A DNA stretch of 10,703 nt from an uncultured Collinsella sp. (GCA_959599615.1 CAUGKA010000058.1:1-10703); one strand, 5' to 3'; counted from the first letter of the stretch, positions 1 to 6,532 are shown. Notes: a model not told the origin generated them from the sequence alone. Program-made: numbers and translations.

Positions 1-191
1 CGGCCGATACCGCCACGGCGCATGGTGGCATCGTCGGCAAACAGTATCGTAAAACGACGCAGGTAGGCAGGCAGTTCGTCCTGACCGAGCGCAATGGCCG
101 GCTCAAACCCGTCGACACGCGCCAGGCGCAGGCCGACCATGGGATCGCGACCGAGCGATTGTGGTGTGGTGGATGCAAGATCGGTCATCAT
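1..191 (-). CDS. Unrecognised protein, N-terminal part only
   Basis: The reading frame begins at ATG 191 and stays open to the window edge, giving about 63 residues: MMTDLASTTPQS, then an acidic/hydrophobic stretch (LPAYLRRFTILFADD), ending in RRGGIGR. A second ATG follows directly and could also be the start. The start overlaps the stop of the preceding gene in an ATGA, and no clear Shine-Dalgarno is visible, so translation is probably coupled. The two genes are likely co-transcribed. The final RGGIGR resembles a glycine-rich nucleotide-binding loop of the kind that opens a protein kinase domain, but the fragment is too short to decide. The start is well supported by context; the function is unknown. 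Confidence 0.6.
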   Translation of the reverse strand, partial: MMTDLASTTPQSLGRDPMVGLRLARVDGFEPAIALGQDELPAYLRRFTILFADDATMRRGGIG

Positions 192-1093
192 AGGGCAAGC
201 GCCGCCACGTTATTCTTGAAGTTACCGAGTGCGACGTCATCATCGCCGTAATGGCCGACCCATTGACATAGGTTGGTGTAACAGCCCCACAGATTGGCAT
301 ACTGCTGATACCACTTTGACCGGGGCGAGAATGTCTGACGACCGAACTCGGCTCGAATGACAAACATCTCCCCGACCAGGCTGTCGCACGGCCTGGGATC
401 TCCCGTAGAGTTATAGGTCGAAACCACGTCATTGGCGCGAGAAACATAGCCGTCGAGCATGTTGTACTTGGTCACAAGCCAACTGTGAATGCTCTCTTCC
501 TCAGCAGCGGAAAGGCCACCGGAGTTTGCATCGCTGTCAGTGTTGCCGCCCGTCGAACCGCCATTTCCAGACCCTCCGGCAGAGGAGCCCGACCCAGAAC
601 CGCCGCCCGAACTCGACGAATCCGAGCCGGAGCCAGAAGTATCCGAGCTACCGGGCTTTCCGGACTGCTGGGCGTCCTGCTCCTTCTGCTGCTCGACCTT
701 ATTCACCGTTGCCGCCACGCTATTGTTGGACAACCGATCGATGATCTTGGTGTTGGTGAGCACGATGGTTTTGCCATTGGCAAGCGTGACTTCGTTGTCC
801 GGGGCCTCGGCGCCGTCCGCGTCGCCGGTGCCAAACACAATATGCGCGACCACACTTGCCCAAGCATATCCAGTCGTGGTCCCCAGGTCACTTTTGACCT
901 CATGCCCCACGCGCGGTTCGCGTGCGGCATGTGCCTGCATCATGGACGGCACGGTCATGCCATAGGCAGAAACGCCAGCTATGACCAGCACCAGCGAGCA
1001 AGACAGCAGTGCGTACGCCCGCGGCGCCAAGCCCAGTCGGCGTCGCATGCGCACCGCGGCGCCGCGCTTTGTCTGAGTGCCACCGGGCCGCAT
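188..1093 (-). CDS. Membrane-anchored hypothetical protein with Ser/Gly linker
   Basis: A 301-aa protein that I do not recognise. The start is ATG 1093 (MRPGGTQ) because GGAGGAG lies a few bases upstream; the frame stays open further upstream, but that part reads through a terminator-like hairpin. A basic N-terminus (RMRRR, about 15-19) is followed by one hydrophobic segment (about 25-47), consistent with an N-in, C-out anchor. Residues 60-140 form a non-repetitive region containing LANGKTIVLTNTKIID. Residues 143-195 are almost wholly Ser, Gly, Asp and Asn, a flexible linker. The last 105 residues (from about 196) look folded, rich in Trp and Tyr, with Cys at about 236, 271 and 276. The layout suggests a surface-displayed C-terminal domain. 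Its stop overlaps the start of the downstream partial gene (ATGA), so the two are probably one operon. Function unknown. Confidence 0.72.
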   Translation of the reverse strand: MRPGGTQTKRGAAVRMRRRLGLAPRAYALLSCSLVLVIAGVSAYGMTVPSMMQAHAAREPRVGHEVKSDLGTTTGYAWASVVAHIVFGTGDADGAEAPDNEVTLANGKTIVLTNTKIIDRLSNNSVAATVNKVEQQKEQDAQQSGKPGSSDTSGSGSDSSSSGGGSGSGSSAGGSGNGGSTGGNTDSDANSGGLSAAEEESIHSWLVTKYNMLDGYVSRANDVVSTYNSTGDPRPCDSLVGEMFVIRAEFGRQTFSPRSKWYQQYANLWGCYTNLCQWVGHYGDDDVALGNFKNNVAALAL

Positions 1094-1108
1094 GCGTTCT
1101 CCTCCAAC

Positions 1109-1133
1109 AAAAACACGCCGCTCGGGAGCGGCG
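1109..1133 (-). terminator. Terminator-like hairpin abutting a ribosome binding site
   Basis: On the minus strand CGCCGCT / AGCGGCG form a perfect 7-bp GC-rich stem with a 4-base loop (arms 1116-1122 and 1127-1133). Two bases later there is a run of five T (1109-1113), then TTGGAGGAG and the start codon at 1093. It has the form of an intrinsic terminator, but only about 15 bases separate it from the ATG. It therefore either ends transcription from upstream or acts as an attenuator in the leader of the 301-aa protein gene. The stem and T-run are seen; the role is inferred. Confidence 0.5.
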
Positions 1134-1155
1134 CATTCATTCGAATCCATATTTG

Positions 1156-1186
1156 AGTGTATCAGCGAACCCAAAAGGTTGCGCAA
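1156..1186 (-). promoter_or_regulatory. Candidate promoter for the 301-aa protein gene
   Basis: The minus strand carries TGATACACT (1164 down to 1156), an extended -10-like element with TG spaced by one base from TACACT. TTGCGC (1186-1181) lies 19 bases upstream as a poor -35. This -35 region is embedded in the palindrome GTTGCGCAAC. A start near 1149 would put the hairpin at 1109-1133 inside the leader. Matches to consensus are modest, so this is weak. Confidence 0.22.
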
Positions 1187-1187
1187 C
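1178..1187. repeat. Palindrome GTTGCGCAAC, operator-like copy 1
   Basis: A perfect 10-base palindrome. It differs at one position from the palindromic element at 1251-1260 and lies 73 bp from it centre to centre, close to seven helical turns. It overlaps the weak -35 of the candidate promoter for the 301-aa protein gene. A paired operator is possible but unproven. Confidence 0.3.
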
Positions 1188-1247
1188 GAATGGGCAAATT
1201 AAGGATGCGAGTGGAAGCATCCATGCGATAAGCGGATACAAAGCATC

Positions 1248-1263
1248 TTTGTTGCACAACAAA
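1248..1263. repeat. Inverted repeat TTTGTTGCACAACAAA, operator-like copy 2
   Basis: Seven-base arms TTTGTTG and CAACAAA around a CA centre. Its core GTTGCACAAC matches the palindrome at 1178-1187 at nine of ten positions. It lies 8 bases past the larger hairpin that follows recR on the minus strand, so it could instead belong to a two-hairpin recR 3' end. Confidence 0.35.
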
Positions 1264-1271
1264 CTTACAGT

Positions 1272-1301
1272 CGCACGGGGAAATTATGGCTACCCCGTGC
1301 G
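1272..1301 (-). terminator. 9-bp hairpin downstream of recR
   Basis: CGCACGGGG (1272-1280) and CCCCGTGCG (1293-1301) are perfect 9-bp arms around a 12-base AT-rich loop, starting 37 bases past the recR stop on the minus strand. No T-run follows directly (the next minus-strand bases are ACTGTAAGTTTG), so it is a structure-only candidate for the recR transcript 3' end, or an RNA-stabilising hairpin. Confidence 0.4.
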
Positions 1302-1338
1302 TCGCGATGAAGACATACGGCAGGAGCAGGCTCGCCAC

Positions 1339-1935
1339 CTAAATCGTGCGACGGGCCTCGATGGCGCGCCCAAGCGTAAGCTCGTCGGCATACTCCAGGT
1401 CGCCGCCCACGGGAAGGCCGCTCGCCAGACGCGATACCTCAACGCCCAGCGGCTTGATAGTGCGGGCCAGGTAGCTCGCCGTGGTCTCGCCCTCGATATT
1501 GGGGTTGGTGGCGATGATGACCTCGTGGATGTCCTCGTGGCCCAAGCGTGCCAGCAGCTCACGAATGTGCAACTGCTCGGGACCAATCTTGTCCATGGGA
1601 CTGATCACGCCGCCCAATACGTGGTAGAGACCGTGGTAGCTGCCCGTGCGCTCAATCGCCTGGACATCGCGCGGCTCGCCCACCACGCAAATGCGAGTGG
1701 TATCGCGCATCGAATCCTGGCAGATGGAGCACTCGTCGGCCGTGGCGTAGTTAAAGCAGCGGCTGCAAAAGTGAACCTCCTGCTTAACCTCCAGGATAGC
1801 CTCGGCCAGGCGGCGCGCCTCCTCGGCATCGGCCTCGAGCAGGTAATAGGCGATGCGCTGGGCCGACTTGGGACCAATGCCCGGCAGACGGCCCAGCTCA
1901 TCGAGCAATTTTTGCAGACTATGGTTGGCACTCAT
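1339..1935 (-). CDS. recR: Recombination mediator protein RecR
   Basis: RecR, 198 aa (E. coli RecR is 201), acts with RecO and RecF in the cytoplasm to load RecA onto SSB-coated single-stranded DNA at gaps. The family's domains appear in order: a helix-hairpin-helix region at about 14-33 (LGRLPGIGPKSAQRIAYYLL); a four-Cys zinc motif with C57, C60, C69 and C72 (CSRC...CSIC); a Toprim domain from about 80 (ICVVGEPRD) with the family signatures VLGGVISPMDKIGP and ATNPNIEGE; and the C-terminal GLPVGGDLEYADELTLGRA block. The start at ATG 1935 gives the family's usual N-terminus. No Shine-Dalgarno is visible in the 13-base gap after the ybaB stop, so translation may depend on ybaB. It is the last gene of the dnaX/ybaB/recR cluster. 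Confidence 0.97.
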   Translation of the reverse strand: MSANHSLQKLLDELGRLPGIGPKSAQRIAYYLLEADAEEARRLAEAILEVKQEVHFCSRCFNYATADECSICQDSMRDTTRICVVGEPRDVQAIERTGSYHGLYHVLGGVISPMDKIGPEQLHIRELLARLGHEDIHEVIIATNPNIEGETTASYLARTIKPLGVEVSRLASGLPVGGDLEYADELTLGRAIEARRTI

Positions 1936-1948
1936 ATATATGCGTGTC

Positions 1949-2269
1949 TTAGAACGGCATGCCCGGGATGTTGAGGCCGCCGGTGATGGCGCCCATCTGC
2001 TTGTTGGCGAGCTCGTTGACACCGCGGACGGCCTCGTTGACGGCAGCCATGATCATGTCCTGCAGCATATCGACGTCCTCGGGATCGAGGGCATCGGGGT
2101 CGATGGTGAGGTTGACGAGCTCCATCTCGCCGTTAACGGTCACCTTGACCATGCCGCCGCCGGCAGAGGCGTCGACGGTCTGGGACTTAAGGTTTTCCTG
2201 CGCGGCGGCAAGCTGCTCCTGCATCTTGCGAGCCTGCTTCATCATTTGCTGCATGTTCATACCGGCCAT
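1949..2269 (-). CDS. ybaB: YbaB/EbfC family nucleoid-associated protein
   Basis: A 106-aa protein of the YbaB/EbfC family, whose members form tweezer-like dimers, bind DNA and coat the nucleoid. The sequence shows the Met/Gln-rich first helix (MNMQQMMKQARKMQEQL, about 4-20), the glycine-rich turn (ASAGGGMVKVTVNGEMELVNLTIDP, about 34-58, the most conserved stretch of the family) and a final helix (about 64-90), ending in IPGMPF. The length matches the family. AAAGGAG lies just upstream of ATG 2269, which supports the start. It sits directly before recR (13 bases apart), the usual order after dnaX in many bacteria. Here, however, a plus-strand gene separates it from dnaX. Confidence 0.95.
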   Translation of the reverse strand: MAGMNMQQMMKQARKMQEQLAAAQENLKSQTVDASAGGGMVKVTVNGEMELVNLTIDPDALDPEDVDMLQDMIMAAVNEAVRGVNELANKQMGAITGGLNIPGMPF

Positions 2270-2344
2270 GATGGCTCCTTTACGTGCGGCCGCGCGACAA
2301 GCTGCAAGGGCAGCCGGAGCGCGACGGGACTTTCAAACTCAAAA

Positions 2345-2353
2345 ATCGTACCA
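2345..2353 (-). promoter_or_regulatory. Weak candidate ybaB promoter (-10 region)
   Basis: The minus strand reads TGGTACGAT followed by TTTTT, an extended -10-like element about 75 bases upstream of the ybaB start. No good -35 is found at normal spacing. It would let ybaB-recR be transcribed independently of dnaX. Confidence 0.22.
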
Positions 2354-2430
2354 CGGCGCGGGGCAAGCAAGCGGGGCGGACACGCTACCTCAGTCGATAT
2401 ACATGTCCTTGAGCGTGACGCACGCCCAAG

Positions 2431-2465
2431 ATTATGCAAGGTCGAATTATGCAAGGTTGCATAAT
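2431..2465. repeat. Three-half-site element with a 20-bp perfect palindrome
   Basis: ATTATGCAAGGT occurs twice as a direct repeat (2431-2442 and 2446-2457), 15 bases start to start. The second copy is also the left arm of the perfect palindrome ATTATGCAAGGTTGCATAAT (2446-2465; 9-base arms, GG centre). The half-site thus occurs three times in 35 bases: direct, direct, inverted. This geometry is typical of a transcription-factor binding site, and it lies between two divergent genes. The protein that might bind it cannot be read from the sequence. Confidence 0.6.
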
Positions 2466-2577
2466 TATCTCAAGCTACATCTAGCAGAGCTGGAACCAGG
2501 CAGTTTATGCGTAGGGCTACAAGGCTACATGGCAAAATGCCGAGCCGCTGCTCGAGGCGGCACGCATGGCGGCTGGG

Positions 2578-2583
2578 TATAAT
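2578..2583 (+). promoter_or_regulatory. Candidate -10 box TATAAT for the 157-aa protein gene
   Basis: A perfect TATAAT lies 36 bases upstream of the GTG start at 2619. No clear -35 is seen 16-19 bases upstream. A small inverted repeat, GTCAT-AG-ATGAC, follows at 2590-2601, about where transcription would start, and could be an operator. The box is clear; the promoter assignment is inferred. Confidence 0.42.
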
Positions 2584-2618
2584 TTGATTGTCATAGATGA
2601 CGATTTGGAGGTGCCCTC

Positions 2619-3092
2619 GTGAATGTCCCAGCCGTACTCCAAAACATCCGCTCAAAACACCCCGTTGCATATGTGGTTCTCTATCTCTTTGTCGTCTGGG
2701 TATTACTGGTTATCATCACCCATGCCATAGCTTTTGGAGCAGAACTGCTGATAGCCAGCTCGGACCAGCCCGTCGTCAAATGGGAGACGACCGATGAATG
2801 CACCGACGGAACCCGAACCATTTACTACAACAGCCCGTCCCTCTACCAAGAGTTCAAGGTCAAGATAAAGGACTCCAAGATTGTCGATGCCGAACTGGGC
2901 TCTTTATTTACAATCGGAGCAACCGTCAACGCCGAGCAAGTCGAGTACACGGACAGCCATGCGACGTATCGTATCGACCTCAGCATCCTAGGCCGACCGT
3001 CACGCGCCTGTCTGCTCGAATGCGATATACGCGGCACCACGTTGCACATGTCCGAAATACAGATGCGCCCGGGCAAGGGGCTCTCTTCTTGA
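2619..3092 (+). CDS. Single-pass membrane hypothetical protein
   Basis: A 157-aa protein that I do not recognise. The start is GTG 2619, preceded by TTGGAGG at good spacing. One long hydrophobic stretch (about 16-46, VAYVVLYLFVVWVLLVIITH onward) is followed by a polar region of about 110 residues, probably outside the membrane. That part has alternating beta-like segments (TRTIYYNSPSLYQEFKVKIK, YRIDLSIL) and Cys residues in DECTDGT, RACLLECDI. The stop is only 21 bases from the dnaX stop on the other strand, with no terminator between them, so the two transcripts should overlap. Its position, opposite in strand inside the dnaX/ybaB/recR order, is unusual. Codon use is less G+C-rich than in dnaX, consistent with later insertion. 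Confidence 0.78.
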   Translation: MNVPAVLQNIRSKHPVAYVVLYLFVVWVLLVIITHAIAFGAELLIASSDQPVVKWETTDECTDGTRTIYYNSPSLYQEFKVKIKDSKIVDAELGSLFTIGATVNAEQVEYTDSHATYRIDLSILGRPSRACLLECDIRGTTLHMSEIQMRPGKGLSS

Positions 3093-3113
3093 GCAGTATA
3101 CCCGCCTGCGCAG

Positions 3114-5594
3114 CTACTCCACCGGCTTGAAGATGGTGGACTGGCCGAAGACGCTGCGGATGAGGGCTTTGGCCTCGTCCTCGGTCTGCGGGATGCTCGG
3201 GGCTGCACCCTGATGGCCGAAGGGGCCGCCCGCACCGGAGTTGGACTCCCAGGGAGCTGCAGGAGCGTCCTCCTCTTTGGGGGCAGTTGCAGCGGACTTG
3301 GGCGCGGACGCCGCACCCGGCACGTCGAACGGAGGCAGATCGTCCCCACCAGCATCGGCAACAAAACCGCCAACCATGGCATCGTCGTAGGGAACCTGCT
3401 CGGATTCCCATGGCGCAGACGGCGCGGCGGGCTGAGCCTTGGGAGCGGACGCGCGCTCGGGCGCTCGGGGCGCGGGCTCGGTCGGGAGCTTGCCCGTGGC
3501 AGGAGCGCCGGCGGGGTTGTCGGAGCGCAGCCAGGGGGCTTTGCCCAGGTCAGACGACTTGGGCGCGGGCGAGGCAGGCTTGGGCGCGGGTGTCGGAGCA
3601 GCCGGTTTGGCCATGACGGGCTTAGGCGCCGACGGGGTCGGCGCCGCTATCGGTGCTGCTTTTGGCTGCGTCGCGCTGGCGCTCGAGGATGCAGGGGCCG
3701 CCGAGGACACGGGTTGCGGGTCCGCAGATACCGCAGCCCGTGCAGATGGAGAATGCTCCTCATGTTGAGGAGCCGGCGTGCCACCCCCATCCAGGACATA
3801 GTCGACGGTACGACGACCGAAGACCGCACTGACTGTCGGCAGGACCACCGACTGCGTGTCGGCGCGTCCAAGCATCTTGATGGCAAAGGTCGAGCCCGCG
3901 GGGAACGAGACCGTGAGCCTGGAGCCGTCGTCAGCCGTGGCGCGGGCATTGAGCAAAAGCCCCGCGTAGGAAGCCTGACGCGCCTTGACACGCTCGACAA
4001 CCTCGGCCCATTTGCGCTGCAGCTCTCCGGCATCCTCGACCGCGGGCGTCTCGGCAGTACCGGCGGCGGCAACCTGGGCGGCATTGTTGGACTGGGGCTT
4101 AGGTGCCGGAGCGGTGGCAGGCGCGGGAGCCGCAACGGGCTGAGGCGTCGGAGTCGGCGCAGGCTGAGGTGCAGGCGCTGCAGGCTTGGAAGCTGACACG
4201 GACGCAGAACGGGACGCAGGCTGGGCAGCCGGAACAGCAGCACCACGGTCCCAAGGCATACCGCCCTGGCGCGCGGACGTAGCAGCGGGGGCAGCGGATG
4301 CCGCCGGAGCGGCAGCACGAGCGCCCGAAATTAGCGTCGGCTGTTGGGCAGCAGCGGGTACGGATGCTGCAGGCGCGGCGGCCTGAGCAGCAGCCACGCT
4401 CGCCGGCACGGCGCCGTTGGCAACCATGGCCTCCAAGCGGGCCACGCGCTCGGCCAATGCCTCAATCGTTAAATCGGCCTCGGGACGTGCCAGGCGCGTG
4501 CAGGCGATCTCGAGCACCAGGCGCACGTCGCTCGCGCCCCTCATCTCCAGTGCGGCATCGTCGAGCACCGTCAGCACACGGGCCAGGCGGTCGGCAGGAT
4601 GCTCGCCAAAGGCAGCGGCCTCGGCAGCAAGCGCCTCGGCCTGCTCGGAGCCGCCCTCAAACAGCTCGGCACGGGCACCGGCAACGCAGGCAACGTACAC
4701 GTCACGCACATGCGCCACCAGGTCGCGCGTCAGCTCCAGCAGGTCGTTTCCTTCCTCGACCTGCGCACGGATCAGTCCATAGAGCTCGGCAACATCGCGA
4801 TCGGCAATGGCGCGGGAAAACTCGCCCAGAATCTGGTCCGAAACCTCGCCTAAAAGCGAGCGGGCGTCGTCCGCATGCACAGAACCGTTGCCAAAGACGC
4901 TCAGCTGCTCCAGCGTGGACAGCGCGTCGCGCATACCGCCCTTGGCATGGCGCGCCACGATAGCCAGCGCCTCATCGTCGTAATCGAAGCCCTCCTGCTC
5001 GCACACGTATGCCAGGCGACGCTCGATATCCTCGTTGCCGATGCGATGGAAATCGAAACGCTGGCAGCGCGAGAGGATGGTCTCCAGAATCTTTTGCGGG
5101 TCGGTGGTGCACAGCACAAAGATCACGTGCGCCGGCGGCTCCTCGAGCGTCTTGAGCAGCGCGTTGAACGCCGCCGTCGTGAGCATGTGGACCTCGTCGA
5201 TGATATAGATCTTGTACTTGCCGCGCACCGGGGCAAAGTTGACGGAGTTGATGATTTCCTCGCGCACATTGTCCACGCCCGTGCGGGAGGCGGCATCGAG
5301 CTCGTAGACATCGGGGTGGTTACCCTCGGCAATGAGCTCGCACTCCTCGCAAGTACCGTCGGGCATGCAGCCGCTTGCACCCTCGGCGCGCGCCGCCTCG
5401 GCATTGCGGCACAGCAGCGCCTTGGCCAGAATGCGCGCCATGGTGGTCTTGCCCGTGCCGCGCGGTCCGCAGAACAGGTAGGCGTGGGACAGGCGCCCCT
5501 CGGTGATGGCGTGCTCGAGCGTCGAGACGATATGCTGCTGGCCCACCACGGAGTCAAAGGTGAGCGGGCGATACTTTCGGTACAACGATTCCAT
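3114..5594 (-). CDS. dnaX: DNA polymerase III subunit gamma/tau
   Basis: DnaX is the clamp-loader ATPase that loads the beta sliding clamp and tethers polymerases at the fork. At 826 aa it is longer than E. coli tau (643). The start is ATG 5594 (MESLYRKYRP), with GGGGGAG upstream and the universal family N-terminus. Visible: Walker A GPRGTGKTT (43-51); zinc-site Cys 62, 76, 82 and 85; Walker B IIDEVH (131-136); sensor 1 region VIFVLCTTDP; and SRC with its arginine finger at R176. The lid and collar regions run to about 390. Residues about 390-520 and 605-800 are Ala/Pro/Lys-rich and low in complexity. They flank a conserved island at about 522-605 (LQRKWAEVVERVKARQ...). The extreme C-terminus (DEAKALIRSVFGQSTIF) is again non-repetitive. 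No A-AAA-AAG slippery site was seen, so a shorter frameshift product is not expected. The Cys spacing (Cx5CxxC for the last three) is wider than the common CxxCxxC. Confidence 0.97.
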   Translation of the reverse strand: MESLYRKYRPLTFDSVVGQQHIVSTLEHAITEGRLSHAYLFCGPRGTGKTTMARILAKALLCRNAEAARAEGASGCMPDGTCEECELIAEGNHPDVYELDAASRTGVDNVREEIINSVNFAPVRGKYKIYIIDEVHMLTTAAFNALLKTLEEPPAHVIFVLCTTDPQKILETILSRCQRFDFHRIGNEDIERRLAYVCEQEGFDYDDEALAIVARHAKGGMRDALSTLEQLSVFGNGSVHADDARSLLGEVSDQILGEFSRAIADRDVAELYGLIRAQVEEGNDLLELTRDLVAHVRDVYVACVAGARAELFEGGSEQAEALAAEAAAFGEHPADRLARVLTVLDDAALEMRGASDVRLVLEIACTRLARPEADLTIEALAERVARLEAMVANGAVPASVAAAQAAAPAASVPAAAQQPTLISGARAAAPAASAAPAATSARQGGMPWDRGAAVPAAQPASRSASVSASKPAAPAPQPAPTPTPQPVAAPAPATAPAPKPQSNNAAQVAAAGTAETPAVEDAGELQRKWAEVVERVKARQASYAGLLLNARATADDGSRLTVSFPAGSTFAIKMLGRADTQSVVLPTVSAVFGRRTVDYVLDGGGTPAPQHEEHSPSARAAVSADPQPVSSAAPASSSASATQPKAAPIAAPTPSAPKPVMAKPAAPTPAPKPASPAPKSSDLGKAPWLRSDNPAGAPATGKLPTEPAPRAPERASAPKAQPAAPSAPWESEQVPYDDAMVGGFVADAGGDDLPPFDVPGAASAPKSAATAPKEEDAPAAPWESNSGAGGPFGHQGAAPSIPQTEDEAKALIRSVFGQSTIFKPVE

Positions 5595-5710
5595 GGGTGC
5601 TCCCCCGGGTATACTGAGTCTTGTTGCCGCGGCGGCCATGCGGTCGCACGGCATACTGCATTCCATAATAACCCGTACGGCGAGCCCGCCGCGATAGGAG
5701 TCCAAAGAGC

Positions 5711-6427
5711 ATGGCAGACGCAGAGAGCAACCTCGTTCCCTCCGAAGCAGCCGACCAGGTCGAGGTCGCGCTCGAGGAGCAGGCCGCAGCCGACGACGGC
5801 ATCCTGTACCTCAACGAGTACCAATACGAAAACGACCTCGTCACCGACTTCGCCCGCCTGGTCGCCTCGCCCAGGCGTCGCGGCTCGCTGTATGTCGCCG
5901 CGGCAATTGCCGCGCTCATCGGCATCGGCATGCTGGTGGCCGGCGGCAACTGGATCAAGTTTGGCGTCGTCTTGATCGTATTCGGCGCCTGTTTGGTCTG
6001 GTGGAGCAAAAACCTTCACCACACCCTCGCCCGCGACTTTATCGACGCCGTTGAGGCCGACGAGTCCATGGGTGGCCGCTATCGCCGCGTCGCCGCCAAC
6101 GAGGACGGCCTGATGGTTTGGGGCACGAGCGGCAAGTCGCAGTTCTTCCCGTTTGAAAAGCTCGACCACGTGCTCGACGGCGAGCGCATCTTTGTGGCCA
6201 TGTTCGCCGACCAGGGCGTGACGATCCCTAAGGACACCTTTGTCCGCGGCGATGCCGAGCAGTTCGGTCCCTTCCTTAAGGCGCGCATCAACAAAAAACT
6301 CCGCATCGAGACCAAACGCAAGAAGATGAAGGCAGAAAAGGCCGCTGCCGAAGCAAAACAGGGCGACAAGCCCCAGGAGACCAAGGGCAAGCAGCGCAAG
6401 CAGAAGAAGAGCAAGAAGAAGCGGTAG
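5711..6427 (+). CDS. YcxB-like two-TM membrane protein with Lys-rich tail
   Basis: A 238-aa protein starting at ATG 5711, preceded by TAGGAG about 11 bases upstream. The acidic N-terminus (to about 58) ends in RRR. Two hydrophobic helices follow (about 59-77 and 82-98) as a tight hairpin. Then comes a soluble region (about 105-195) with the pattern of YcxB-like domains: NEDGLMVWGTSGKSQFFPFE, a FVAMF strand, VTIPKDTF, and a final FGPFLK helix. YcxB-like proteins are small membrane proteins of unknown function. The last 45 residues are strongly basic (KKMKAEKAAAEAKQ, ending KKSKKKR) and probably cytoplasmic, perhaps contacting nucleic acid or lipid head groups. It is divergent from dnaX, with 116 bases between the starts. 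The family assignment is from pattern only. Confidence 0.8.
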   Translation: MADAESNLVPSEAADQVEVALEEQAAADDGILYLNEYQYENDLVTDFARLVASPRRRGSLYVAAAIAALIGIGMLVAGGNWIKFGVVLIVFGACLVWWSKNLHHTLARDFIDAVEADESMGGRYRRVAANEDGLMVWGTSGKSQFFPFEKLDHVLDGERIFVAMFADQGVTIPKDTFVRGDAEQFGPFLKARINKKLRIETKRKKMKAEKAAAEAKQGDKPQETKGKQRKQKKSKKKR

Positions 6428-6455
6428 GCCGGCCGACACCGAAGGCGCCTCGTCC

Positions 6456-6495
6456 CGCGCCCGATTCCGGGCCGGGGCGCCTGGAATCGGGCGCG
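6456..6495. terminator. 13-bp inverted repeat between convergent genes
   Basis: CGCGCCCGATTCC (6456-6468) and GGAATCGGGCGCG (6483-6495) are perfect 13-base arms around a 14-base GC-rich loop. It lies 28 bases after the YcxB-like gene and 37 bases from the stop of the convergent exported-protein gene, so it probably serves both directions. No T-run follows directly on either strand (TTTT occurs about 18 bases later on the plus strand), as is common for terminators in high-G+C genomes. Confidence 0.7.
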
Positions 6496-6532
6496 CGTAC
6501 CGCCAATGGACCCGTTTTGCCTTGCTCTCGAG

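Larger units (their letters stand above)
2270..2618. other. Intergenic region between ybaB and an opposite-strand gene
   Basis: This 349-base gap separates the divergent ybaB and the plus-strand gene at 2619. It holds a weak candidate ybaB promoter, an operator-like triple half-site (2431-2465), an AT-rich stretch, and a TATAAT element at 2578-2583 for the plus-strand gene. A GCCGC/GCGGC stem near 2543-2560 could form on either strand, with TTTT after it on the minus strand, but it is not convincing. I see no tRNA, no SRP RNA core and no believable small gene here. Confidence 0.6.

Noticed and set aside
1139..1151. TTCGAATCC resembling a tRNA T-loop
   Set aside because: No flanking T-stem, anticodon arm or acceptor stem can be formed around it.
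2257..2454. 65-codon minus-strand frame overlapping the ybaB start
   Set aside because: No ribosome binding site; it overlaps ybaB and the palindromic element, and the predicted peptide is low in information.
2543..2560. GCCGC/GCGGC stem followed by TTTT on the minus strand as a dnaX terminator
   Set aside because: The stem is only 5 bp with competing folds, and it lies over 500 bases past dnaX beyond an opposite-strand gene; too weak to call.
2470..2670. 66-codon minus-strand frame over the promoter of the 157-aa gene
   Set aside because: It lies antisense to a promoter-like TATAAT and a clear RBS, and has no RBS of its own.
3213..4196. 327-codon open frame on the plus strand opposite dnaX
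   Set aside because: Composition is Arg/Gly-rich nonsense of the type produced opposite Ala/Pro-rich high-G+C coding sequence; dnaX on the other strand is certain.
5595..5710. Promoters or an SRP RNA gene upstream of dnaX, as found near dnaX in some bacteria
   Set aside because: The conserved SRP core around GGAAGCAGCC is absent. TATACT-like boxes (5610-5615) have no suitable -35 or lie too close to a start codon.
4875..5975. 366-codon plus-strand frame across the dnaX 5' end and into the YcxB-like gene
   Set aside because: It crosses two well-supported genes in the wrong frame, has no ribosome binding site and shows no recognisable motif.
5123..6439. 438-codon minus-strand frame opposite the YcxB-like gene and dnaX 5' end
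   Set aside because: The frame is a shadow: its second half is the dnaX region in another frame and its first half mirrors the YcxB-like gene.
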